Shown: positions 21,858 to 34,130, counted from the first letter of the stretch. The stretch: 64,000 nt of DNA from Oxytricha trifallax (GCA_000711775.1 ARYC01000173.1:34928-98927); one strand, 5' to 3'. The notes: generated from the sequence alone by a model not told the origin. Numbers and translations are program-made.

Positions 21858-22835
21858 TCAAACTATATTTCCGTCTTGAAGATTTCTCATCTTCAATGGG
21901 TCAATTTGATTTTCTAAATTAAATTTTTCCTCTAGTGATGTAATGGGTTCTGGCAAACACTTCAAGTATCTTATCTCCAGGGGCCATTTATTTGATTATA
22001 TAATGAAATTGGTCTGGATTCCTTGAAAATTCTCTTATCTTTGCTTTAATGATATTGGAATAAGTATGAAGAAAATTGTCTATTAGTATTGAATTTTTAT
22101 CCCTATTATAAAAAACTCAAACTAGTTGTTTAAATAATAACCAGTTCAATCAATAGAGTTTCCATAGTTATCAACTTTTTTCACACAATCATATCTATGT
22201 AAGAGTACTTATGTTTCTTAAAAGTTCCAATCCAAATTCCAGTTTTTTAATTGTTACCAAAAAAATAGTAAAACTTTTTACTGAACGTTTTCTATCTCGA
22301 GTGACATTAGCTTATTATCATCAACTACTTTATAAGTAATACTAATCATAGTTTCTGAAAATGGATAATCAGATATTACAATATCTGCATATTTTTCACA
22401 TAATTATGCATTTTGATAGTCCATATGAGCCTTGTTGAAAAGAGGTCTAAATTATAAGCAGCATAATTTGAATTTATATTGGTAAAGTCCTCTTACAATT
22501 TGTTCAACTTCCACTTTTGCTTACCAGCATTTTTCTTGTCACATTTTGCGAGTTCGTCTTTTAGAGCAGTGACTTTTTTTGTGTAATTCTGTGATTTTTA
22601 TCTAGCATAAGTAACTTTGTTCTTTGCTATTATTTTAATGATTCAATTTCCATTTATTAAAATTATGTATTATATTGATTCATCTGTTAATTGATAAGCG
22701 ACTTCTCAGATTGCTCATCATGATGTCTTTGCCTATGCTTTTTTAATACTTCATATTTATCATGTGGCTTTTGGCAAAACTGACAAATAAAGGACCTGTT
22801 TTGGTTTTTTTAATAACATTTGAAGTTTTCTGAAT
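21858..22835 (-). pseudogene. C2H2 zinc finger fused to MT-A70-type methyltransferase, decayed
   Basis: The N-terminal part carries a C2H2 finger (FICQFCQKPHDKYEVLKKHR...H, about 22,800-22,735) and a Gln-rich helical linker. An MT-A70-like domain follows: YADIVISDYPFSETM (in the place of the DPPW motif), FFW then VTIKKLEFGLELLR, KKVDNYGNSID, GYYLNNQFEFFIIG, and the C-terminal signature REFSRNPDQFHYII and LEVFARTHYITRG, ending at TGA 21858-21860. MT-A70 proteins methylate adenine N6 in RNA or, in ciliates, DNA. DYPF instead of DPPW suggests altered catalysis. Several frameshifts and two TGAs at probable Trp positions (22181-22183, 22146-22148) show it is broken. It lies tail-to-tail with the element F transposase. 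Confidence 0.75.
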
Positions 22836-22839
22836 TAAT

Positions 22840-24456
22840 AATTTATAATTTTGAGTCAAATTGATCAAAAATTTTCTTTTATATTAGTATTTGTCAAAAT
22901 TTAATATTTACAGTTTTTAATTCCCCTATAATAGGACTAATAATTATTATTTGTAGCTAATATAAGATACTTTAAATTTAAAACTTAAGTTTTTTTGATA
23001 TCTTGCAACTTAACATTTCATAAGTTTATTATCGTTAATAACACAATCATTGAGGCATTAAGATATTTTTTGTGTAATAATAATATAAAGCTCTTCATGG
23101 TGTTATTAAAGGAAATCACTGCATCAGTAATTAAATAGAGATATTACAAATAAATTATTCATAAAAATAGTGAAAATTTCAGCAATACATATCCAAAATA
23201 ATATTGTTTTTTATGATGTTGATGGAAATGTTACTATGATCTGTGTATTATTAGAGTCATTGGAAATGCCATATAGTCCTAATTAATATGTTATAACATG
23301 TGACTTTGATGTTTTACTAATTTTTTTTCATTTTATAAATATGAAAAAAGAGTTTTAGTGACCACCAGGGGGCCTTTATCCAAAGTATGAAGCAGTAATT
23401 TTTTTTAAAATTATAAAATTCTTGATATAACATTGATCGTATAATTGATAAGTATTTTTAGAATTTTTATAAACATAATATAAATATTAAAAACGCTTAA
23501 TTCATTATTCAATTTATCTTTTCAAACTATACTTAAATTAAAAGTTTTTAGAATGAACATTAGTTTTAATGATCATACTGAATTTCTATTAAAAAAGATA
23601 ATTAATCTATCTTATTTATGTTTCTAAAATTGAATTATATTTCTAAAATTAATTACATCCTTTTTTCCATGATGTCACTATTTTCATTTTTATTAATATT
23701 TTTTTCTTTACTAATATTTTGTACTTTTAATAAAACAATTATAACCCTAACGACTCACTGCTATTAATTTTATTTTGTCGATTTACCAATTTTAAAAAAA
23801 TGGAAAATTTTGGAAACTTTCTATTTTTTGTGAATGACCTTTGAACAACTTTTCTTATATTTTATCATACTGTATGAAGGCTTACAGCAAATAAAGTTTT
23901 ATAATTTTAAAATGATATCAAAATAAAGAAGTAATTATATAAATTAAAAAAAAGAGATATTTAAGTGATTGATTGATTTTTAATAACAATAAACTTGAAT
24001 AGTAATAGTCAAATAAAATTATGATAAATTTACTTGCATGGGAGTATATTAAACTTGAATGATGAAGAATATGATGTAATTTTAGACAAAGTTAAATTTT
24101 ATTAATATATTTTTTTAATCATTTTTACTTGAATCTATTAATTTAATAATTTATTGATTTAATTTTATTCTAAATTGCATTCATAAGAATTATTTTTGAG
24201 AAAAATTTAGAATTAAAAATTATCAAAATCCATTAATTATATTATTAGTATTATTAGTATGTTATAATTGAGGTCTCTATGGACCCCCAACATGACCTCT
24301 TAAATCGATCAGAACAGATCGGGCAGGGTGAGTGCCCATTAATTATATGATTTTATAAAACTTGGATTAATTAGTTTGAAGTAGGAATTTAGATTGTGTT
24401 CCCTTTAACCAAAATGTGCAAAATGTCATTAAAGTTAGTCATTTTGCCAGAATCAA
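22840..24456. other. AT-rich spacer, no gene seen
   Basis: AT-rich. Short GC-richer patches (about 23,355-23,385 and 24,270-24,335, the latter with GGGTGAGTGCCC) have no recognisable meaning. No motif-bearing frame found. Confidence 0.5.
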
Positions 24457-25834
24457 TCAACTCTTATGCAAGTTGAGAAACAGACTTGAGATTATCTATG
24501 ACTTCTTAAAATTTTTCACCAGCTAGCTGATGCAGTATTATGACAAGGATGGGTTATCTCTCCAAGCCTCAGCATAAATTGACCCCATGGGGTTAGCTCC
24601 ATTAATGTAGGGACATGAATTCGAGTCCGTTTAAAAAGTTTATGTCCCTTAAATTTATGCTCTTGAAAAGTTACTGATTGTACAATAGGAGGTATCATCA
24701 AGATTGATTTTGATGTTTTGAGGTTTTAAGTAAAGATGTACAACATTTTATTCATGAAGCTTGGCTATTGCAATAACTGCACTTACTATGCATCTCCATG
24801 TAACCACTCTCCGATGCTGGAGATTTAGCAGATCTCCCAAGTTGAAATCATAACTCTTAAGCCAAATCAGCAAGTAAGTAAGGCTAAAATAAATCTTGGT
24901 AATGGAGTCTAGTTGCTTATTATTGTGTTCCTCTAAATTAATAAGCATGGTAAAGTCTTGTTAAACCCTATCTCAATAGAGTGCATCTTATTTCAAGCTC
25001 CCTATGTAGTGTCTAGACAAGTGGTTGTATGTGAGAGAGGGTCTGCTCTAAATTAACTATTCAATTGATTCAATTAGAAAACCCTCTAATTTGGACTTCT
25101 GCTCAATTGTTTCCTTAAAATTTTGATAGTTGTTTAAGGCTATTTAAGGTTTTATTTCATCGTTAATCACCTATTACTATTAAGAACCCAATTAATTTTA
25201 ATTAGAGGCACCTTCTTTAATATCATCGAAATTAGAGTTGTGAAATTTAGGTTCCGGTTATTTGAGTTCCTCATTTTAATTAGGTGCCCCATCGTTATCA
25301 GATTGTGGTCTTCTCTATTGCTTCGTTTTCGTTTGTTTCAGATCCAAATTATACAATTATGAGATAACCTATAATTGAAAATTAAGCGTTTAAGGACCTT
25401 ATTATTTACGAAGGGAGGGTACCATGATCCAAGAAGGTCCGTTTCCGAATGAACAATTAGGTGCCTTTTTAGTTATGCAGTTGGGTATCTGCCAATTAAT
25501 CTTTAGCTTACAAACTTTACAGGAGTATCCGTCCTTTGATTTTAAATGAGCAAATTTCCCCTGCTTTCTAGAATGAGTTTTGATGTGCCTTGTGTATTAT
25601 TTCTTAGTAAACATTTTGTTGCAAACTGTGCATTTGTATGTACATTGAGATATGGAATTGCCAGACTTTCGAATGCTTGATCCCTACTTTTGCTTGATTT
25701 CTTCTAATTAGTTAAAGTTTTTAGAAAATATAGATTAATATTTTGTACTTACTATTTTCTATAGTACAGCTAGATAGCTTGACTCCTGATGACGAGCAAT
25801 CATCCTCCGAATTAATTCTGCTTAATGAAGACAT
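24457..25834 (-). CDS. TBE-D zinc finger-kinase with degenerate kinase motifs
   Basis: ATG at 25834 (MSSLSRINSEDDCSSS), an intron of about 50 nt (GTAAG...TTAG), then a C2H2 finger (YKCTVCNKMFTKKQYTRHIKTH) and a second cysteine pair (YSCKVCKLKINW). A long Asn/Gln linker leads to a kinase-like C-lobe ending at TGA 24457-24459. There the catalytic loop reads VVHLYLKPQN (the HRD Asp is replaced) and the DFG position reads ISNFSRA. The protein should therefore be a pseudokinase if it is made. I saw no certain frameshift in the C-terminal half. The same architecture as the TBE-A gene supports the family call. Confidence 0.7.
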
Positions 25835-26517
25835 GCTATAGTTGACACCTTTTAATTTATGTTCCATTTACTATCAAAGAACTTTATTAATAAAATTATT
25901 AATAGTCACAATTTATTATTCTTAATTACACCTAGTAATTAAACCTAGTTATTTAAAAAGTTAATATAAATTATAGCATAGGGGACCCAAATTTATGAAA
26001 AATAAAAGAACAAAATTTTCAAGATTTCAATATAAACTTTAAAACCCGGAAACCCAGAGAACTATCATTTCAAACCCTTTTGTCCTGTCAGGACATTTAC
26101 AGGACATTCATAATTTTATGGGGGAACATAAATATAAAAAAAAGATCCTAATTTAAGTCTCAATACAATTAATTAAAGTCTATGAATAATTAGCGATAGG
26201 AACCTTGGCAAAATGTATATGGAAACACAATAATTACTCTTTGCTGCTGAAAAAATTTCGCAGCCAATAAAAAAAAAGCTATTAGTATAGAAAGAAGATT
26301 TTTTGGAGAAATGTGAAGGCTAAGATAAATTAGTTAATCAAAATTGTAATTAATTAATAAACTTATGGAAAGCACTTAAATGAACTAAAACACAACTTAG
26401 ATAAACACTTAAATCCCATCAAGATAGTTAGAAGGCCAATTAAGCAGTAAATCAGACTGGTATAACTACTTCAAATTCCAATGTAAGCTTATAGTGTTAT
26501 ATCTGATTTAGGCAATA

Positions 26518-27138
26518 TGTTCATGCCTCCTTATAAACAATGCACAATGAGATTTATAAGAGATGTTCTTAAAGGGACCAAAATTTTAATCAAGTCTAAT
26601 GAGATAATTTGGATTAATGTCCCATTTTTCCTGAGTTGAGCTTGAAGCGCATATGGGAGGAGGTAAGAGTGGATGAGGAACTGATAAGGTACCTAAATAT
26701 TTACGAAGATGCTGATGAATAGCCAGATCGCAAATATTTTTTTTGGCATTCTCGGGACCCTAAGGAATGAGTATTTGTAAAGAATGGTTCATGATCAATA
26801 GAAGATAAGAGTTTCAGGGACTTAAATATAGGGGGACCAAAATTCAATTCTTATTAGCAATGAATTTTTAGAGCAACTCTAAAAGAATCCAACTATTTCG
26901 AGTAAGTCAATGGTTTCATTAATTTTTATATATAGAAAGAAAAGGCAGGGCACTCTCACTTTTGAAGCAAGGGTCATAAATCAGGAGAATCACGAAGAAG
27001 AGAAAGTTGTACGAAATTACATTTTCGTACTCTGATTATATTAGTCTTGCAAATTAGAATTAAGAGGAACACAAAGAGGGGCAAGAGACAAGGAACCTAA
27101 ATTAAACTCCTTAAAAACAAAAGTTTTTTAATATATGA
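26518..27138 (+). pseudogene. TBE-D 22 kDa ORF
   Basis: Similarity to the TBE-A protein is clear around YFF then GILGTLRNEYL (A: FFFGILGTIKEEYL) and EFLEQLQKNPTISS (A: WLEELKKNPQLSS). A 34-nt intron at 26902-26935 follows at the same place as the second intron of the A copy. The rest is a Lys/Gln-rich tail to TGA 27136-27138. Frame breaks lie near 26,638 and 26,745. The 5' end is uncertain. Confidence 0.65.
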
Positions 27139-27173
27139 TTTTAATTAATAATTGCTTAACTCAAAACCTTAAA

Positions 27174-28172
27174 TCAATCATTCTTTTCCCAATAGAGTAA
27201 TCTAATTTTGCATTTTAATTATGTGCCTTTTTCAGTTTTAAGGCAGTCAACTTACTTAATACTCAAAATTGCGTCCTTTACTATTTAATAGTGCATCTTA
27301 ATTGAGAAATTAAAGTTCCTTTCAATTACGTCCTTTTTGTACTAAAGTTTGACCCTAGAAAAAATTTCTTCAATACAATTAAACTCGGAAGAATAGGGAG
27401 CATTAAATACATAACTCCATCCATTCCCATCTATTTATTCTTTGAAAGCCCTATTGTGATGAGCACGCAAATTGTCCATAAAAAGAATTGCCTATTTACC
27501 CCTGAATTTGGATTCAATTATTTCAAGTCCCGTAATTAGGTCAGGTATTTTAATTGATTTTTCTTTAATAACGTACCCTAACAGTCCCTATTGTCCAGAG
27601 ATAAAAACTAAAGCAGCCAGAGTTTTAATATTAATTCCTCCTTTTTTAACATCTTGATTTTGATAAGGTCCTGCCCAAGCTCTTAATGTTATTGCATGAG
27701 GCTTGAAAATAGTTTCATCCAAATAAATTATATTTTCTACTGTTAGAATGCTGTACATAGAATAGGTACGATTGAAGCTAAGCGACCTTAATTTATGTCA
27801 TTTTAGAATCGGAAATCCTATAAGACGATTTTGATTTTTTGTATTTCACCCCATTAGAGAGTTAAATATTTCTTAAACTAGAAGTAGATATCTTTGTATA
27901 GGGAAATTTGCGATGGAATATTTTAGCCCTATCTGCAATTGAGTATAGTTCAAGTTCCATCAGTGTATGCTGGTTTACCAAATAGTTTAAATGGTCTATC
28001 GTCAAGTTCAAAGTTTTTTTATTGTACTTTTTACGTTAAACAGGTAAGTCTTAAGGATTAATGCAGATTTTTCTAATTATGTTTATATGAAACCCAAACA
28101 ATTTCCCTAATTATTTATAGCTAAAATAAGTCAGTTATGCATTCAAAGGATCCTTCCCCCCAAATCAAAGTT
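27174..28172 (-). pseudogene. TBE-D transposase with intact DDE triad, one frameshift
   Basis: The N-terminal part (AQLTYFSYKQLGKLFGF, then a Tc1-like HTH segment with HRKFPYTKISTSSL) runs to about 27,790, where one base shifts the frame. The catalytic part then continues uninterrupted: IIYLDETIFKPHAI (first Asp), RAWAGPYQNQDVKKGG, AILFMDNLRAHHN (second Asp), APYSSEFNCIEEIFS (Glu), and a complete C-terminus ending at TGA 27174-27176. It is the best-preserved transposase in the window; a single indel separates it from a full-length frame. No ATG is obvious at the 5' end. Confidence 0.85.
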
Positions 28173-28324
28173 TAAGAATTTATGTTCTAGTTTCCTAGCT
28201 TATAGTACTAGAAATAGCTTTTTTCATTTATATTTAATTTGTATTATATTTATGAATCTAAATTTTTCTCTAAAATAATTCTAATGCAAAATATAGTCGC
28301 TTACCTTGATAGCGTAGGTAGTGA

Positions 28325-28614
28325 ATTAAATTTGATAGAGTTTATGTACAATTATCTTCTTATAGCCAGAGTCTAGTGACAAGAATAGCAATTATAAGTT
28401 TAAAATCAGATAAAGTGAAATCTTTATATGCAATTAAGAGAAGAAAATTACAGATTCTTCAATATATCCTCTTTTCTATATCGCTTATAGGTTTTCTTTT
28501 ATTGTTTTGTGTGTTAATAGGAATGAAATTCATTTTTACTATTATATGCCATGAATACCAAGACTTGGTCGCTATTGATTAGGCACTCTAGATTAACTTG
28601 AAAAACCTATAGAG
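28325..28614 (+). other. Candidate MDS: membrane-anchored segment
   Basis: Open frame (TAR = Gln) ending at TGA 28,612-28,614. It holds one strong hydrophobic stretch (LFSISLIGFLLLFCVLIGM) preceded by basic residues (KRRKLQ), which fits a single-pass membrane protein. GC-richer sequence continues downstream in other frames, as expected for an interrupted micronuclear gene. No family recognised. Confidence 0.4.
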
Positions 28615-29100
28615 CTGAAATGAATCGGTATAAGGAAATCGCAATAGCACCTGGAGAAATCTACTTAAAACCTAGGAGCTCTTTGACGAGTTCCACTTAA
28701 TTTGGTGAAGCATCTTTGGAAGCCTCCATATAATAATGTGTTGGCAAAAGATATAAGGCTACTTGCGAAGTAAGTATGTAATAATTTCCATTGATCAAAT
28801 TATAAAATAAAGGCAGGCTTTTCTCTAAGTAGCATGCAAAAAGGACACCGTCATCTCACTCAGCCAACTCATCTAACAGCCATTACTGACTCATGAGTAG
28901 ATACACATTTCAGTACAGTTCAGTGGAGATTGTGCAGCAAATAGACAACTTCCTGCAAGAATATCTGTTAGAGCCAAGAGATTTCTGATCTCCAATCACA
29001 CTCGACATAAGGTAATTGGCAGACATCTTCACGCATCCGTTGATCGATACCCTCTAGCATTTTAGTCTGCAGGAGGTCTAAAGATGGTAGATTTTTGGGG
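28615..29100 (+). other. Candidate MDS cluster, GC-richer island
   Basis: This island reads NRYKEIAIAPGEIYLKPR and QCVGKRYKATCE, followed by a possible small intron (GTAAGTATG at about 28,768). Later, in another frame, it reads MSRYTFQYSSVEIVQQI and FLQEYLLEPRDF up to a TGA. The composition stands out from the AT-rich flanks. Frame changes may be IES or intron boundaries I could not fix. No domain recognised. Confidence 0.35.
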
Positions 29101-29429
29101 AATATATCAATGATTTAATTATTATTTTTAAATATAATATAGCAAAAAAATAAATTAGCTTCATTTTCGCCATGAGGTGGATCTACTGTCGCGGACTTTA
29201 GGTGCCCTCTTAGATTCAAAATGATTATCAAATAAATTTATTTCAATGTGATTTGGAACTAATCGAGTTGGGATATCAAATGCTAAAAGGTTTCATGGTT
29301 TTATATAAGTTTTAATATTAAAACGTTTAATAATTCGAATTGAAAATTCAATATTAGTATAAAACTAGCTAGCTCATTTAATTCAATTAATTTAAATCAT
29401 AAAGCATAGATATGGAGTTAGCTATTCAA

Positions 29430-29790
29430 AAGTAGCAAAGCTCATGAATAAGTCTTATGACTGGCTAATGAGCCTATGAACGGGACGAGACTAAGAGACT
29501 CCCACCACTCTTAGACGAAATCATGGAAAAATGTTTGCACCATCCGTCGACCACGATAACGCTACTATTGCAAGGAACTGGTTGGCGAATTTGCACAATA
29601 ATAGTAATGAGTACATCTGTTAAATTTACTTTCTCTGTACAGTGCTGGGGAAACTCCTCATACTAGCTCCATAAAGTATTCTAGTTTAGCCCTATTAGGA
29701 TGCATCATTGCTGCACATTCATGATAAATACACATTTCATTAATGAGAGATTGAAAAATTAGTTTCTCCAGAAATTTACCTTATACATAT
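29430..29790 (+). other. Candidate MDS, GC-richer island
   Basis: One plus-strand frame reads KMFAPSVDHDNATIARNWL and VLGKLLILAPQSILVQ before TGA. A second frame is also open, so strand and frame are not certain. No family recognised. Confidence 0.3.
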
Positions 29791-29999
29791 ATTCTAATAA
29801 TCAACCAAAAGTTAATTTAAGTAAATATAGCTTTCATGTTTTGATGGATATTCATAAAATTCTTTTAAAGTAATTAATAAACTATAATTAAGATTTCATT
29901 TGAACCATTCTAATCAAAGATAAATATTGACAGAATTTTTGAATTTCATTTTTATATACCATATTTATTAATAATTTTAACTCTTGGGGTTTTATTAAA

Positions 30000-30345
30000 T
30001 ATGAGCGAGTGATTTAGAATCCTTGGAGCAATGACACTGTGCTATACTAGATGGAACAAAGTGCGAGGGACATGTACTCCTGGTAGAAGCCAGTGCTGCT
30101 CCTGCACAAAACAAAAGCTAGCTTAAAAGTTGTAGTACTTTGACTATTAAACGGCAAGGCACTCGACAAGAACAGGTACAGATCCATCACTAAACCACAC
30201 CTCGGAATCAAGATCATACTTGACAACAGAAAATAAAAATATAATCAGGATCCTATTTATTGACAAACTCACATTGATGGACTTATGCTTGATGCTACAG
30301 GGTTCTTTGTAAGGGGCCAGGAGATAAATGATTGATATAATAATG
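30000..30345 (+). other. Candidate MDS, GC-richer island
   Basis: About 340 bp with roughly twice the GC of its flanks. The plus frame includes CTPGRSQCCSCTKQ (several Cys) and LTLMDLCLMLQGSL. The open frame runs on into AT-rich DNA, where lack of TGA means little. No family recognised. Confidence 0.3.
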
Positions 30346-31120
30346 AAAACTAATTACTAAGTTAATGTTTAAAATATAGAATTTTATATACCACTCATAT
30401 TTAATACTGGTTAATATATAATATCACTAGATTAGTTATTTCTCTATTTTACCTAAGTGATTTACTGCTATTGCTAAATAAAATTTAAGCCAACATAAAA
30501 AATATGCTCTAAAATTTTGTATAAAAGTAATTCAAAAATCTCCAATGCACCAGAAGAAGCTGCAATAAGAAAACATTAAATTTATGTGTTTTCGCATAGA
30601 TAAATATTTTTGTAGAATTCTCTGCAAGATATAATAATATATACTTATTATAAATTTCTAAATATAATCTTGTAAGGAAATTTTAAAAATTATGATTTAA
30701 TAATAACTTAATTAATTAGAAGTCTATGTAAATAATTATCTGAAAAAATTAATCAGATTAGAAGTTAAAGATAGCAATAATTAGAAAAATGAAAGTCTAA
30801 TATTTAATAAGTATTTTTAGATATTTGTGAATGAGAAATAATAACTTTTTAAAGCATGAATAAAAATAAGTGTAAATTAAGAGCAATCCGAATATTTTTA
30901 GCATTTAGATATTTTCTAATGTTTTAATTATAAATTATATTATTGGCAAATTGAACAGATTTTACTGTTTATTTATATAAATAGGTTTTAGTCATAGTTA
31001 AATTATAGAAGGGTTGAGCAGAGGCTTAACCCCTAACATTCACAGCAGTTGAATATTATTTTATCCATAACATGGTAAAATACTATTAAAAATAAATATC
31101 ATTTTATAATCACAATTAAT
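30346..31120. other. AT-rich spacer, no gene seen
   Basis: Low-complexity AT-rich DNA without recognisable motifs. Confidence 0.5.
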
Positions 31121-31124
31121 TACA

Positions 31125-32020
31125 TCATGAATTGATGCCTATTCTTCTTCTTGTTTTGATTACCCAGTTCATGTGGATGGTAATTATAATTATTTTTGTT
31201 TGTGTATTCCTTTCTCGTTCGTTCTAACTTAGCTATGAGTATGAATGATATCTATACTTTAGTCCGGTACTAGATTTAGTTTCATTAAATATTTATCCTT
31301 TCAAACTTGTTTTAATAATTGTCTGTTGTTATATGGAAATCACATTTTCAACTCTTAGTTCGGTGTCTTTGACCATAGTTAATAAGATGGCATTCATATT
31401 ATTCATGTTTATTCATTATCAAATTTGACTTATATTCTTGCTAGAATGTTCAAATTTCTGATTGTAGAGAATTATGTTTCTTTTGTTGGCTTGTTCGACT
31501 TATAAATTATACTTTGATGTTCTATGATCCTCTATTGTCACTTGGCTTTGAAGTTTGCAATTTAGATATTTATCACTATCATCTTAATACTTATATTATT
31601 TGAGTATTTTTATTCCCTCCATTTTTGGTGGACTTTGCTAGAGAAAGATCTCTTTACATTCTTAACTATTTTATGTAATTTTTATACTTACTTCTGAGTC
31701 CTTCGAAGATCGGTCTTTATAACTTTCAGGAGATTTGTAAGATATTTCATCTAACTCGTCATCAAATTTATTCTTGCTTATCAAGTATTTGCTTTGCGTC
31801 GTCTGATTTAGATCTTCATAAATTTTCTTTTATTTTCTAGTTGACACTCTCCTTCTTTATCTAAATCTTAATTTTTTCATTATTTGTTAAGTTAGAAGTA
31901 ACGCTATTGGCCTTTCTTTTCGATTAAACTTAGAAAGTGTCTTTTATATTAGTTTCTACTTTTATAATCTAATCGAAATATTTAGGCAAGTTGATGATAC
32001 TCAATCACAAATCTACTTCA
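31125..32020 (-). other. Candidate MDS block of an unknown Gln/Asn/Lys-rich protein
   Basis: The minus strand is open in long blocks: LPKYFDQIIKVETNIKDTF and onward, then YLISKNKFDDELDEISYKSP and VEQANKRNIILYNQKFEHSS. A TGA-TAA-TGA cluster lies near 31,425, after which the same frame resumes with MNNMNAILLTMVKD and continues to TGA 31125-31127. Residue composition looks like protein rather than random AT DNA. The repeat ATGAATAA on both sides of the break could be a pointer but does not fix the stops. No domain recognised. Confidence 0.45.
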
Positions 32021-32379
32021 GGTTATTTTGGTGATGAATAAAATTATATATCAATTGAGGTTTTGATTGATTAAGTTTTTCGATAATTTCTAATGACACA
32101 CTTCTTATTATTTTGTATTACTTAATTACAAAGAGAATAATATTATGAATCAAAGTATAAAATTATTAAGGTAGCTGTAGGAAATAATAAAATTAAGATA
32201 AGTTGTTTTTTTATGGAATTATTTTTATAAAGTTTAGTTGCATCTAACTATATCTTTAAGTTAAATGCCATATTAAATTATTAAGAAAATGTGAATCTTT
32301 ATAATTTTTTATATAAACTTAACAAAAATTATTAATAAAACATATTAAAAACACTTTAATTTTGTAAGATAGGTAAGGA

Positions 32380-32860
32380 GTACGAATGACGAGTTTGAAT
32401 GAGCTAATTTTCTCCAATCAAAGATTGGAACCTTAAACCCATAAATTCACTAAGCTATCAGTCACTTCCTAATAGAACATGGAAAGAACAATCCTTTTTA
32501 GTTTAATAAAATGCACTCAACAGCATACCAAATCGATGAATGCCAATAATTACTCAGTGAAGAGATTGACAACAACTACGCTCTTAGATAGATGAGCCTG
32601 ACTCCAATACAGACTACCTCGACAACTAGTCCTCACTTGGAGAAAACTACGGCTCAAACCTTGAAACGGATATGAAAAATCACCTGCTGGAATAGCAAGA
32701 GCAAAAGAGACAAAAGCTCTCCTCTAAAGTTTCAAGAAATATCCTCCACACAGAGGTAGAGCCCGAGGTCTAGCTCGAGCCAATACCCATCCCTAGTCAA
32801 AAGACTCGTGGCTTCAAAGGACCTATTTAGTTCTAAAAACAGTAATGGGTTAATATCGAT
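32380..32860 (+). other. Candidate MDS block, acidic/Gln-rich protein
   Basis: Clear GC-rich island. The best frame begins after TGA near 32,568 and reads IDEPDSNTDYLDNQSSLGEN, then LLEQQEQKRQKLSSKVSRN and TEVEPEVQLEPIPIPSQK. Upstream, different frames are open (MTSLNELIFSNQRLEPQ). No family recognised; probably part of a host gene. Confidence 0.5.
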
Positions 32861-33469
32861 CATAATTTTTTTAATTTAAATAATGTTTAAATTGATAATT
32901 AAACTTAATAGAACTTAATAGAATTATAATTTACTATATTTAAAAAATGGGTTTATATACATCAATATAAAACTATTCTATCCCTGTAAGACCACTACTT
33001 GATGAAAAACTTAAACAAAATAAAATAAGTTATACTAAAAATTCTATCCTAAATAAATTTAAATGACATTTTATATCAATATCACATAATGAATTCAATA
33101 ATAGACTACCCTTTAAAAATATTTAATTTATTATTTGTTGTTGATAAATTTAGAATGTTTACAGAACTAAATTAGAATTATTAAATTTATCAAACAAATC
33201 TAAAAACAATTTTAATTTTAGGATCTTCACAGAAAGACATATGATTTAGGGAATTGAAATAAATAAAATATGAAAAGTGCGTAATAAAAAACTAACTATT
33301 TGCTTTATAAAATGTCCTAAAAATTCCCTTATTTTAATAGTTTTTCACTATCTAAGATATATTTAATTTATTTGTATATAAATCAGAGTACTTAAATAAT
33401 TTTACATTTTTAACTTTCACGATTCTTTTCTTTTTTATCAATACTATTGCTCAGGAATAAAACATAATA

Positions 33470-34130
33470 AAAGCCTATCCTTAATTCCGATAGAACTTCG
33501 GCTAGAAATTAATTAGATAAATAAAAATTGTATAATACCAACAATTCTACCTCAATACACAGAAACACCTTCACTAAAATCCAATTTGGTAATTCAAACT
33601 TAATAACACTTGGATGAGGGAGTTTTCAATACTTCTCTAACTTGGACCCATACAGTTGAATATAATCCCACTATTGTTGATACAATAATGATTGATATTA
33701 CTACATGTCATGAATACCAATCAAAATTAGGAAAGAAAAGGAAAAAAGGGAAATATGAAGAAAATTACCAACTACCATAAGATTAGTACCAAATAGGCAA
33801 AGGTCATAGACTTGACAACCCCCCTATCTAGTAACTATACCGAACTAATTCTGATCAATTATCGACTATTAATCAGACATACCAGTCTGATATGTCACTA
33901 ACTAAACAATACCGTGACACTATTTAATCGTCAAACATTAGTTAATACAGAGAAGAATACTATGGTATTATCCATAGAATTCAAGACTCTCAAACAGACA
34001 CCAGAACTCAAAGACTCATCATAGGCACTGTAATCTTAACACAAGCTGAAGACATCTGGAATACACTCTTTAGATTACAATTTATCTTAAGAAAAAATCT
34101 AAAAATACCTACCTCCTAAAAGAATTATTG
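33470..34130 (+). other. Candidate MDS: long open segment of an unknown protein
   Basis: One frame stays open for over 200 codons to TGA near 34,130, with protein-like composition: SLIPIELRLEINQINK, TWTHTVEYNPTIVDTIM, LGKKRKKGKYEENYQLPQ and REEYYGIIHRIQDSQTDTR. TAR codons serve as Gln throughout. The true 5' edge is unknown because AT-rich DNA upstream also lacks TGA. No family recognised. Confidence 0.5.

Larger units (their letters stand above)
24457..28172. mobile_element. TBE-D, divergent TBE-like element
   Basis: The three TBE genes are present in TBE order and orientation: zinc finger-kinase (minus), 22 kDa ORF (plus), transposase (minus). Their sequences are much less similar to A, B and C than those are to each other. 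No telomere-like TIRs were found, so the coordinates are only the span of the genes. It probably represents a second TBE subfamily. Confidence 0.7.

Noticed and set aside
24270..24340. Small GC-rich patch as an RNA gene or regulatory site
   Set aside because: One short inverted word (GGGTGAGTGCCC) is not enough to support a call.
31125..31430. TGA as Cys or Trp throughout the window (Euplotes- or Blepharisma-type code)
   Set aside because: TAA and TAG occur repeatedly inside conserved domains as Gln, and PARP, TBE-D transposase and element E transposase all end naturally at TGA.
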